Assembly: GCA_002363955.1 (NCBI GenBank)
Contig: DEXE01000003.1
Span: 367,062-431,061 of the forward strand
DNA: 64,000 nt
DNA from: Methylophaga sp. UBA3192
GTDB lineage: Bacteria > Pseudomonadota > Gammaproteobacteria > Nitrosococcales > Methylophagaceae
Direction: 5' to 3'
Both the position numbers and the translations under genes were made by a program. The notes below the pieces were generated by a model. It was not told the DNA's origin. It searched no databases and saw only the letters and a list, made by a program, of their open reading frames with translations. Numbering within the stretch: the stretch's first letter is position 1; each line of letters starts with the position of its first letter. Of the stretch, positions 1 to 8,400 are shown piece by piece.

Positions 1-239
1 GGCGCGCGCCGGCCTGTGTTGCTCGTCGTTTATTTAGAACGACTACAAAACCGCCGGGACAAGCAATGTTCCAGACATTGCTTTTGCATACACTCCATCC
101 ATGGAGATAAACGTTTTTGAGCGTCAGCCCCGGAGGGGTGAGATACTCGGATGTATCTCACAAACTACACTCCTTGCGCCTTGATTGGTGCATTTTCAGT
201 CACAACAGAGGCGGCTATGAGAGAGCAACAAGTCCTAGT
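1..239. other. Hairpin-rich non-coding remnant
   Basis: No convincing gene is present. Three perfect hairpins follow each other: arms 25-30/38-43, 61-69/75-83 and 138-145/154-161. A small CCCC/GGGG hairpin lies at 128-138, and an outer pairing 27-33/107-113 encloses the second hairpin. The block stops abruptly at about 239/240, where a truncated SDR gene begins, so it looks like foreign DNA joined to that gene. An IS200/IS605-type subterminal end or a structured RNA is possible, but no transposase remnant can be read here and sequence left of the window is not available. Identity is unknown. Confidence 0.35.
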
Positions 240-583
240 GATTAATGGTGTCCATATCGGGCCAGGTGCCATGCCGTTTACTCTGACGCCCTGGTTAATG
301 GCCTCAGAAGCCAGTGATAGTGTGAAATTAGCAATCGCTGCTTTTGTCGCTGCATAAGAGGCAAGATTGCTGCTTGGCTCAAATGCCTGAATAGAGGTGG
401 CATTGATGATCGAACCACCCGGTGGAATATGTTTTAACACGACGCGGGAGAAGTGAAAAAAGGCTTCGGTGTCGGTTTCATGATTTTTTCTTGTCCCGGA
501 ATTGACTGTTGCTGCGTTTCGAACTCGGGACGTGGATAACGGCTTCTTGGATCACTAAAAGTATTAGCAATAGATTGCGTCAT
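240..583 (-). pseudogene. SDR-family oxidoreductase pseudogene (YghA/Gsp39-like)
   Basis: The ATG at 583-581 has a good GGAGG ribosome-binding site just upstream. The N-terminus, with motifs DPRSRYPRPEFETQQQ and PGQEKIMKP, is the usual lead-in of stress-type short-chain dehydrogenases. At about 473 the reading jumps frame and continues as DTEAFFHFSRVVLKHIPPG, so roughly 110 residues holding the Rossmann glycine motif are deleted. The rest keeps the active-site YAATK motif and the APGPIWTPLI motif, then ends at 240 where unrelated DNA begins, losing about 50 C-terminal residues. Intact relatives are NAD(P)-dependent enzymes of about 285-300 residues. With the cofactor motif gone and both a frame change and truncation, this copy is dead. 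Confidence 0.75.
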
Positions 584-600
584 GCCTTAAATCCTCCAGG

Positions 601-815
601 ATGAATAGCAAATACTGAGCAATACCAGAATATGTACCACTGCAAAACTATTCCGATCAAACACGAACGCTGTAAGGCCAACTATCATTCAGGATGCAGT
701 GAATATTGCCATCGGCATATAGATGTTCTGTCCGAGTAAAAATTACCGGCGATAGGAATTTTTTATACAGCAAAGTTAATGTTATTCCTGCTTTTATTAA
801 AAATCATACCGACAA
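601..815. other. Intergenic stretch, no gene recognised
   Basis: This AT-rich stretch lies between the start of the SDR pseudogene (minus strand) and the copper-protein pseudogene (plus strand). No reading frame has a family signature, and no clear terminator or promoter pair was found. A short minus-strand frame reading NDSWPYSV near 665-690 could be a gene remnant but cannot be assigned. Confidence 0.3.
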
Positions 816-1004
816 AAACCTTGTACCACCTGCATGAACTATCAAATCCGATTGCTGGCATAGAGTTTGCGATGGTTTGTGGAAAGTGAGTTTCTCAAGA
901 TGATATGGCAGCTTTGCGCTGACATATGTGAGGCAAGTGCCAGTGAATGTAAACAGCATCATCATGTGCACAAGCCAGTTCAGAAACATACCGGAAAATG
1001 CTAG
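816..1004 (+). pseudogene. Degraded four-helix copper-storage protein (Csp/DUF326) fragment
   Basis: Reading from 816 gives a Cys-containing segment, an in-frame TAG at 861-863, then a stretch with VESEFLKMIWQLCADICEA followed by SASECKQHHHVH and KHTGKC, ending at TAG 1002-1004. This matches the last helices of Csp/DUF326 proteins, which normally read SEFA..CRLCAEICEAC..EC..H-DHDHC and continue for another Cys-rich turn. Several expected Cys positions are replaced here, the frame is interrupted, and neither the first helices nor the C-terminal end is present. Intact Csp proteins bind many Cu(I) ions inside a Cys-lined bundle. The family call rests on recognising the motif by eye. Confidence 0.55.
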
Positions 1005-1102
1005 CTGAATGATTATGGGCAACTGAACAAATGCGTAACAAATTAATTGCCAACTTTAAAAGTGATGAACATACGATGGAAGTAATTGATGAGAGTGATG
1101 TC

Positions 1103-1537
1103 ATGGATTCTGAACAAGTTATCAGTAAGCTTGGTGATTTGGTGTCACTGGAATTCAATGCCATCGAAACTTACGAAGCGGCCATTGAACGATTGGACAA
1201 TCTGGATTACCGGGCAAAAATGACAGAATTTCTGGGGGAGCACGAGCGACATTTAATACAATTTTGTGACGCTATTATACAGGAAGGTGGCGCCCCACCT
1301 GACGGTGCTGATTACAAACAATTTCTGACCAAAGGACCAGTGGTAATCGCTGCAATTGGTGGGGACAAATCTATACTGCAAGCCATGTTGCTAAACGAAA
1401 ACCTGACGAACAAGCTATACGAAAATGCCAATGAAGAGATATACCCGGGCTATATCCAGCTCATGCTGAAACAGGCTTTGGGCGATGTGCGCCACCATCG
1501 GGTTTGGATCGAATCGGCCATTGAACAGCTTGATTGA
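1103..1537 (+). CDS. DUF2383 / PA2169-family four-helix-bundle protein
   Basis: A ferritin-like all-helical protein of the DUF2383 type. Visible signatures are FNAIETYEAAIERL in the first helix, EFLGEHERHLIQF in the second, NENLTNKLYENA in the third and DVRHHRVWIESAI in the fourth, giving the paired Glu/His pattern of a metal-binding bundle. The family start aligns with ATG 1103 (MDSEQV), preceded by GAGAG. In-frame ATGs at 1031 and 1076 would add a tail of 24 or 9 residues with weaker ribosome-binding sites. Members are often stress-induced but their biochemical role is not established, so metal binding is inference. It lies just downstream of the degraded copper-protein fragment and upstream of another ferritin-like gene. 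Confidence 0.75.
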   Translation: MDSEQVISKLGDLVSLEFNAIETYEAAIERLDNLDYRAKMTEFLGEHERHLIQFCDAIIQEGGAPPDGADYKQFLTKGPVVIAAIGGDKSILQAMLLNENLTNKLYENANEEIYPGYIQLMLKQALGDVRHHRVWIESAIEQLD

Positions 1538-1629
1538 ATAATGAATTAAATTAACCGGGTTTGGCTGGAAACAATTGGTTATAAAAAGCGGTCTTTTTGA
1601 CAGCTACCTTAGATTTAAGGATTAAAGAA

Positions 1630-2025
1630 ATGTCTAGAAAGTTATTTCTTTCAGCAACTGTTTCGATGGCTTTTTTTGCCACACCATTGGTGGTAGCAGA
1701 ACAAGTGGAGCAACCACAGCCCCATCTTCCCACAAATGACCAGCATCAGAGTAATCAGGTTGTTAGTGCGCTGAATCCGGGGCGTTCACCAATCCAGAAT
1801 AATCCTCTATCCACTCACCTATTGCCGGCTACTACCCCACCTGCCAGAACCGTTATGAAACGTGATCCAGCCGGAGCTTCTGCCCGGATTAATTTACACA
1901 TGTCTAATCAAGTTTTACCCAGTGCGCATGTCTCGTCTGCTTATGCATCAGTTGTTGCGGAGGGTGCTTATCTGGCTGCCTATCCAGGTAGAAATTTTTC
2001 AAACACTTTGATGCCTTATCACTGA
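1630..2025 (+). CDS. Small secreted hypothetical protein
   Basis: A 131-residue protein whose first 24 residues (MSRKLFLSATVSMAFFATPL then VVAEQ) form a typical Sec signal peptide with a probable cleavage after VVA. The mature part is rich in Pro, Gln, Asn and Ser, has no cysteine, and shows no recognisable domain. It probably sits in the periplasm or outside the cell. The start at 1630 is preferred over an upstream in-frame start at 1597 because it begins the signal peptide directly and is preceded by AAGGATTAAAGAA. It lies between two four-helix-bundle genes on the same strand, with gaps of about 90 and 130 nt, so shared regulation is possible but not shown. Function unknown. Confidence 0.55.
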   Translation: MSRKLFLSATVSMAFFATPLVVAEQVEQPQPHLPTNDQHQSNQVVSALNPGRSPIQNNPLSTHLLPATTPPARTVMKRDPAGASARINLHMSNQVLPSAHVSSAYASVVAEGAYLAAYPGRNFSNTLMPYH

Positions 2026-2156
2026 CATCAATGTGAAACGATTAACAAAGAAAATTTACGGCTTGATTTGGATGAGCTTTCGGTGTTGAACACAATTTTT
2101 TATCACACTGATTTAATTAACCAAGTTTCAAGCTCACAAGATAAAAGGACGCTGCC

Positions 2157-2864
2157 ATGCCACATGCCAGAAAATCAGATAGTCACCTTAATCCGGATCA
2201 ACATTCCCGGTTTTCAAAAACAGTCACGGATGATGCTTTAGCCTCGACCAGCAACACTTTGGAAAGCAACAAAGCAAAAATTGGACTTCATCCTGAATTT
2301 ATAGATGAAATGGACCTTCAGAAGCTGAGTAAATCTGTTCCTGATGGAACTGCTGGCGATATAAAAAAAGTCCATCAGCATAATACAGAGTTACTGTTAC
2401 ATAAATTAGGCCAGCGACTGGCGTTTGAACGCGCCAGCGTCAGGCTGTATGAAGCACTGATTATTAAATGTCTGGCAAACCGAAAAGAAATAAAAACCGT
2501 TATTTCTGTCGATCAGCTACGACAATTCCGTGATGAGGAGGTTGAACACAGTCTCTTGCTTAAGACCGCTATTGAAACCTTAGGCTTTGATCCTGATGAA
2601 TGGATTCCGGATACGGATTCCACTTTACTGGCAAGCTTACAGATCCCCAAGGTATTCACCAAAAAAAACACCACTGTTTTACAGTGCCTTGAGTCCGTAT
2701 TGATATTCGCCACAAATGATAATTCCGAGTGGCATACCTTGCATGAACTGTTCACTAATATGGGGTTAAAAGATTTGGCGGATGAGTTTAATCAAGCACT
2801 TGAAGAAGACAGCAGACAGCTGGAAGCTCTCTCGCGGTGGATATACCAGTTATCGCATGCATGA
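2157..2864 (+). CDS. Ferritin-like domain protein
   Basis: A 235-residue cytoplasmic protein. The first 75 residues or so look disordered and polar. The remainder is helical with a diiron-type pattern: LAFERASVRLYEALI (about residues 88-102), RDEEVEHSLLLKTAIE (about 124-139), and later helices around LECLESV/LIFATND and LADEFNQALEED. ExxxxxxxE and DEExEH spacing is typical of ferritin-like or rubrerythrin-like bundles. Start ATG 2157 is preceded by AAAAGGACGCTGCC, a good ribosome-binding site. Relatives occur in stress-related gene sets with DUF2383 proteins, as here. Metal binding is inferred from the pattern and the substrate is unknown. Confidence 0.65.
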   Translation: MPHARKSDSHLNPDQHSRFSKTVTDDALASTSNTLESNKAKIGLHPEFIDEMDLQKLSKSVPDGTAGDIKKVHQHNTELLLHKLGQRLAFERASVRLYEALIIKCLANRKEIKTVISVDQLRQFRDEEVEHSLLLKTAIETLGFDPDEWIPDTDSTLLASLQIPKVFTKKNTTVLQCLESVLIFATNDNSEWHTLHELFTNMGLKDLADEFNQALEEDSRQLEALSRWIYQLSHA

Positions 2865-3056
2865 AAACTCCGTTTGAAAGCAGCGAGGAATAGTATCTGT
2901 TTTTCGGTATGTGATTGAGTGGTCAACATACACTGTGTGTGCATAATAAATCCTAATCCTTAAAACCGTAATCTGTTGTTTAAATAAGGATTTATGTTGA
3001 CACGCGTATTCACTTTGCTCCACCATGAAATCTCGGATACCAGCCAGGCAAACGCT

Positions 3057-4400
3057 ATGAAAAGTGTCGTGACCAAGCGTTACATAAGCACCTTAATATT
3101 GCTGTTTTGTTGTCTGTTGTTTGTGCAGAAACCTGCCTATGCCGCAGATAAAGTCTGGACCATGACCATTCAGAGCGCAATCAGTCCTGCAACAGCTGAT
3201 TTTTTTATCAGTACGCTGCGTAAGGCTGAAAAAGAAAATGTCCGGTTGCTGGTTTTACAATTGGATACACCTGGCGGTTTGGATCCTTCCATGCGCGACA
3301 TCATCAAAGCCATTCTGTCTGCCAGAATCCCCGTTGCCACCTATGTTTCTCCTTCCGGTTCAAGAGCTGCAAGTGCAGGCACGTATATTCTCTATGCCAG
3401 CCATATTGCCGCGATGGCTCCAGCAACCAATGTCGGGTCTTCCACTCCGGTAAAAATGCAGCCAGGCGGTATCACTCCTGATTTTGACAAAGATAAGCCT
3501 AAAGAAAACACCCCCGATACCATGGATAAGAAAATGCTGAATGATGCGGTGGCCTATATCCGTGGTTTGGCGGAACTTCGTGGCCGTAATGCGGATTGGG
3601 CCGAAGAAACCGTACGTGAAGCTGCCAACCTCAGTGCCACAGATGCTTTTGAAAATGGGGTAATCGATATAGTGGAAAAAGATCTGCAACAGCTTTTACA
3701 GAGCTTGAATGGCAGAGAGGTGATACTGGAAAGTGGCAATGTGACCCTGCAGCTGGACAATATCGAATTGACAGAAATCGAAGCGGGATGGCGCTATGAA
3801 TTATTAAATCTGATTACCGATCCTAATGTCGCCTACATATTGCTGATGATAGGTATTTACGGATTGATTCTGGAGTTTTACAACCCGGGTATGGGCGTTG
3901 CCGGTGTTGTCGGAATCATTTGCCTGTTGCTGGCAGCGTTTGCTCTGCATATGTTGCCGATTAATTATGCCGGGCTGGCCTTATTGATTGTGGGTATTGG
4001 TTTGATGATGGGGGAGGCATTCAGTCCGTCATTCGGGATTTTGGGGATCGGAGGATTACTGGCCTTTGTTTTTGGCTCGATTATGTTGATGGATAGTGAG
4101 TTACCGGCATATCAGATTTCCATGCCGTTAATCGCTGCGCTGGCTGTGATGTCGTTTGCCATTTTTGTTTTTGTTATCGGTGCTGCTTTGCGTGCCCGAA
4201 AAACAATGGTGGTCAGTGGACAAGAGGCTATCATCGGCGCGCAGGCAGAGGCGCGGGAAGATTTTACCGGCCATGGAAAAGTTTATGCGATGGGCGAGCA
4301 GTGGCAAGCTTTCAGTCAGGAACCGGTGACCAGGGGCGAGGTATTGCGGATAGTTGCACGTGATGGACTTGTCCTACACGTAGAAGCCATTAAGGAGTAA
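3057..4400 (+). CDS. NfeD-family membrane serine protease (ClpP class)
   Basis: A long-form NfeD protein (447 aa). The N-terminus KRYISTLILLFCCLLFVQKP followed by AYA is a signal peptide. A ClpP-like protease domain follows, with QLDTPGGLDPSMRD and SRAASAGTYILYASH; the Ser of SAGT is the expected nucleophile. Four to five membrane segments and a C-terminal NfeD OB-fold domain (near KTMVVSGQEAIIGAQAEA) complete it. Archaeal long NfeD cleaves the C-terminal tail of its stomatin partner, and the next gene here is that partner. ATG 3057 is chosen because it starts the signal peptide; ATG 2994 would add 21 residues after an AAGGA site placed too close. The stop lies 5 nt before the slipin start. 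Confidence 0.85.
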   Translation: MKSVVTKRYISTLILLFCCLLFVQKPAYAADKVWTMTIQSAISPATADFFISTLRKAEKENVRLLVLQLDTPGGLDPSMRDIIKAILSARIPVATYVSPSGSRAASAGTYILYASHIAAMAPATNVGSSTPVKMQPGGITPDFDKDKPKENTPDTMDKKMLNDAVAYIRGLAELRGRNADWAEETVREAANLSATDAFENGVIDIVEKDLQQLLQSLNGREVILESGNVTLQLDNIELTEIEAGWRYELLNLITDPNVAYILLMIGIYGLILEFYNPGMGVAGVVGIICLLLAAFALHMLPINYAGLALLIVGIGLMMGEAFSPSFGILGIGGLLAFVFGSIMLMDSELPAYQISMPLIAALAVMSFAIFVFVIGAALRARKTMVVSGQEAIIGAQAEAREDFTGHGKVYAMGEQWQAFSQEPVTRGEVLRIVARDGLVLHVEAIKE

Positions 4401-4405
4401 TGAGC

Positions 4406-5158
4406 ATGCAAACGTTTATTCTTGTAATTGTATTCATCATTGTTGCGCTGATCCTCAGTACTTTCAGGGTGCTGCGGGAATATGAGCGTGGTGTTATCTT
4501 TTTGCTGGGGCGTTTTTACAAGGTGAAAGGCCCCGGGTTGATTGTTGTCATTCCGTTTATTCAGCAGATGGTCAAAGTGGATTTGCGAACGCTGGTGCTG
4601 GATGTGCCATCACAGGATCTGATTACCCGTGACAATGTTTCTGTCAATGTGAATGCCGTATTGTATTTCCGGGTGGTTGATCCGCAGAAAGCCATTATTA
4701 ATGTGGAAAACTATATGGATGCTACCGGTCAGCTGGCCCAGACAACATTACGTTCCGTATTGGGGCAGCATGAACTGGATGAGTTGCTGGCGGAAAGGGA
4801 TCGCCTGAACGATGATATACAGCATATTCTCGATCGGCAGAGCGATCAGTGGGGTATCAAGGTCTCCAATGTTGAAATCAAGCATGTGGATATCGATGAG
4901 AGCATGATTCGGGCGATTGCCAAGCAAGCCGAGGCGGAACGTGAACGTCGAGCCAAGGTTATCCATGCCGACGGGGAATTTCAGGCTTCAGGCAAGTTGG
5001 TAGAAGCAGCCGAACAACTGGCTCGACAGCCTACGGCAATCCAGCTGCGCTACTTGCAGACCTTGACCGAAATTGCCGGAGATAAGAGTTCAACGATTGT
5101 TTTCCCTGTCCCTTCTCAGCTATTGGATAGTTTGCATAAAATGATGAGTAAGGAATAA
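4406..5158 (+). CDS. Slipin/stomatin (SPFH/band 7) protein
   Basis: A 250-residue SPFH protein: an N-terminal membrane segment (TFILVIVFIIVALILSTF), then REYERGVIFLLGRF and the band 7 domain with VPSQDLITRDNVSVNVNAVL, followed by the coiled region EAERERRAKVIHADGEFQAS. It is a membrane scaffold that oligomerises and partners the upstream NfeD protease, a pairing conserved across bacteria and archaea. ATG 4406 is preferred because AAGGAG sits 8 nt upstream. The alternative ATG at 4400 overlaps the nfeD stop by one base but would leave only 2 nt to that site. The C-terminal hydrophobic stretch is the likely NfeD cleavage target, by analogy with the archaeal pair. Confidence 0.85.
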   Translation: MQTFILVIVFIIVALILSTFRVLREYERGVIFLLGRFYKVKGPGLIVVIPFIQQMVKVDLRTLVLDVPSQDLITRDNVSVNVNAVLYFRVVDPQKAIINVENYMDATGQLAQTTLRSVLGQHELDELLAERDRLNDDIQHILDRQSDQWGIKVSNVEIKHVDIDESMIRAIAKQAEAERERRAKVIHADGEFQASGKLVEAAEQLARQPTAIQLRYLQTLTEIAGDKSSTIVFPVPSQLLDSLHKMMSKE

Positions 5159-5207
5159 AACAGTGCACCAGACCCCTAATATTTAGTTTTCATTTTCTGA
5201 TAGCAGC

Positions 5208-5265
5208 AGAGTCATTTTTATGACTCTTCTGCCATGTTCAGCAGAAAAGCTGAACATGGCAGAAG
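5208..5265. repeat. Tandem perfect hairpins upstream of metH
   Basis: Two stem-loops overlap by two bases. The first has arms 5208-5215 and 5220-5227 around a TTTT loop. The second is a perfect 17-bp stem, 5226-5242 with 5249-5265, around a 6-nt loop. Because bases 5226-5227 are needed by both, only one can form fully. Neither is followed by a U-run on the plus strand, so the pair does not look like a simple terminator for the slipin gene, although it may block read-through or protect RNA ends. It lies just upstream of the probable metH promoter. Confidence 0.6.
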
Positions 5266-5278
5266 GGCCGGCATGTTC

Positions 5279-5287
5279 TGTTATAAT
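5279..5287 (+). promoter_or_regulatory. Probable extended -10 promoter for metH
   Basis: TGTTATAAT is an extended -10 element with a perfect TATAAT at 5282-5287. No good -35 hexamer lies 16-18 nt upstream, which fits extended -10 promoters. Transcription from here would give metH a leader of about 120 nt. Confidence 0.45.
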
Positions 5288-5414
5288 CAGGTGTTTTTTT
5301 AACCAGAGTCCGCTTGTCTTTTATTGCCACCACTGCTGGAAGCTTAATTTTAATTCAATGCTGCGGGGGTGAAAAGATAAACAGACCCTTTAACAGCCTG
5401 ACAGGAAAACCGTT

Positions 5415-8400
5415 TTGACCACAGCTTCTCATCAAATTCGCAGTCTGCTTGAACACAAGATCCTGGTTCTGGATGGTGGCATGGGTACCATGCTGCAAAG
5501 TTACAAATTGAGCGAGGCAGATTTCCGCGGAGAACGCTTTGCCAATCATCCCTGTGATGTGAAAGGCAACAACGATTTACTGTCATTGACCCAGCCGCAA
5601 ATCATTCGCGATATTCATCGGGCTTATTTTGAAGCCGGTGCCGATATTGTCGAAACCAACACCTTTAATGGTACCTCGATTGCGATGGCGGATTACCAGA
5701 TGGAAGATCTGGTTTATGAACTGAATAAAGTCTCTGCCCAGCTGGCCCGTGAAGTGGCCGATGAATTTACGGCCAGCAACCCCGATAAACCGCGTTTTGT
5801 CACGGGTGTTTTAGGCCCTACCAATAGAACTGCCAGTATTTCCCCGGATGTAAACAATCCCGGTTTTCGTAACGTCAATTTTGATCAGCTGGTCGAAGCC
5901 TATCTGGAAGCCATACGTGGTCTGGTCGACGGGGGCAGTGATCTGCTGCTGGTGGAAACGGTATTTGATACCTTGAATGCCAAGGCTGCCGTATTTGCTA
6001 TCGAACAGTATTTTGAACAGCATGATGTGCATTTGCCGGTGATGATTTCTGGCACTATTACCGATGCCAGTGGCCGTACACTTTCCGGGCAAACAGCCGA
6101 AGCCTTCTGGAATTCGTTGTCACATGTACAGCCGTTATCGATCGGTTTGAACTGTGCGTTAGGTGCGGAACAATTACGCCAGTACGTTGAAGAGTTGTCC
6201 AATATTTCCACCAGTTATGTCAGCGCGCATCCTAATGCCGGCCTGCCAAATGAATTTGGTGAATATGATGAATCACCTGAAGCCATGGCAATTCATATCA
6301 GGGAATGGGCAGAATCCGGGTTTTTAAACATCATTGGTGGGTGCTGTGGCACCACACCGGCACATATCAAAGCCATTGCCGAAGCCGTGGAGGGCGTTAA
6401 ACCTCGTCAGCGAGTTGAAAACAAGCATTACTGCCGTCTGAGTGGTCTGGAGCCGTTAACCATTACTCCGGAAAGTCTGTTTGTGAATATTGGTGAACGC
6501 ACCAATGTGACGGGGTCGCTGAGGTTTGCCAAACTGATCAAGGAAGGTGATTACGATACCGCGCTGGAAGTTGCCCGTCAGCAGGTGGAAAACGGTGCGC
6601 AGATTATCGATATCAATATGGATGAAGGCATGCTGGACTCGCAGGATGCGATGGTAACCTTCCTCAATCTGGTCGCAGCCGAACCTGATATCAGCCGGGT
6701 GCCGATCATGATTGACTCTTCCAAATGGGAAATCATTGAAGCCGGCCTCAAATGTATTCAGGGCAAAGGCATCGTCAACTCGATCAGTCTCAAGGAAGGT
6801 GAGGAAAAATTCATCGAACAGGCCAAGCTGGTACGCCGTTATGGCGCAGCAGTTATTGTTATGGCGTTTGATGAAGATGGTCAGGCCGACACCCGCGAAC
6901 GTAAACGGGAAATCTGTACCCGCAGTTATGAAATCCTCACCGAAAAAGTGCATTTTCCAGCCGAAGATATCATCTTTGATCCGAATATTTTTGCCGTGGC
7001 TACCGGTATTGATGAGCATAACAATTATGCCGTCGATTTCATTGAAGCCACCCGTGATATCAAACAAAGCCTGCCCCATGCGATGATCAGCGGCGGCGTT
7101 TCCAATGTGTCGTTTTCGTTTCGTGGTAACAATCCGGTGCGTGAAGCGATTCATGCGGTGTTTTTGTATCACACCATTAAAGCCGGTATGGATATGGGTA
7201 TCGTCAATGCCGGTCAGCTGGCGATTTATGATGATTTGCCGGAAGAATTACGTGAGCGGGTGGAAGACGTCATTTTAAACCGTCGTAATGATGCCACTGA
7301 TCGTTTATTGGAGATCGCCGATAAATATAAAGGCGACGGCAGTGTCGAGAAAAAAGAAGATCTCGAGTGGCGCAGTCTGCCAGTGGTTAAACGGCTGGAA
7401 TATGCGTTGGTTAAGGGGATCGCGGACTTTGTCGAAGAAGATACCGAGCTGGCTCGGCAGGAATATGCTAAACCGTTAGAGGTCATTGAAGGCCCGTTGA
7501 TGGACGGCATGAATGTGGTCGGGGACTTGTTCGGCGAGGGCAAAATGTTTTTGCCTCAAGTCGTCAAATCCGCCCGGGTAATGAAAAAAGCTGTTGCCTA
7601 TCTGATGCCCTTCATCGAACTGGAAAAAGACGACAGTACCGTCAGCAGCAGCAATGGCAAGATTTTAATGGCGACGGTGAAAGGCGATGTTCACGATATC
7701 GGTAAGAATATTGTCGGCGTGGTGTTGCAGTGCAATAACTTCGAGATCATTGATCTGGGCGTAATGGTTCCTGCTGCCACGATTCTGGAAACCGCACGTA
7801 AGGAAAATGTCGATATTATCGGCCTGTCAGGTTTAATTACGCCTTCACTGGAAGAAATGGCCCACATGGCAAAGGAAATGGAGCGGCTCGGTTTTGAAAT
7901 CCCGCTAATGATTGGCGGTGCCACCACTTCGCTAATCCATACTGCCGTCAAGATTGATCCGAATTATCATGGTCCGGTGATCTATGTAAAAGATGCATCA
8001 CGTGCGGTTGGCGTGGCACAGAATCTGGTCAGTAAAATCACCCGGGATGACTTTGTCGGCAAAATCAAAACGGATTATCAGGCCAAACGGGATCAGCATA
8101 AAGGTCGTAAATCCACGCGGCGTTTATTGACTTTGAAACAGGCTCGCGCCAATAAAACCAAAATTGACTGGCCAGCGTATCAAGCGGTCAAACCTTCTCA
8201 AACCGGTATTCAGGTATTTGATGATTATCCCTTGCAGGAGCTGGTGGAGCGCATCGACTGGACACCCTTTTTCCAGTCATGGGAATTGGCTGGCAGATAC
8301 CCCCGTATTCTGACCGATGAAATTGTCGGTGAACATGCTACGCATTTGTTTGAAGATGCGAAAAAAATGCTCAAACAGATTGTTGATGAAAAGTGGCTGA

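Noticed and set aside
1..14. GC-rich palindrome GGCGCGCGCC at the window edge as a cloning site or artefact
   Set aside because: No vector sequence follows, and such palindromes occur by chance.
5288..5414. Possible cobalamin riboswitch in the metH leader (GCCACCACTGC segment)
   Set aside because: The leader is only about 120 nt and the conserved elements are not in the order or number needed for a B12 riboswitch.
6456..7172. 238-codon minus-strand frame inside metH
   Set aside because: Antisense to the intact pterin-binding domain of metH, with no family signature.
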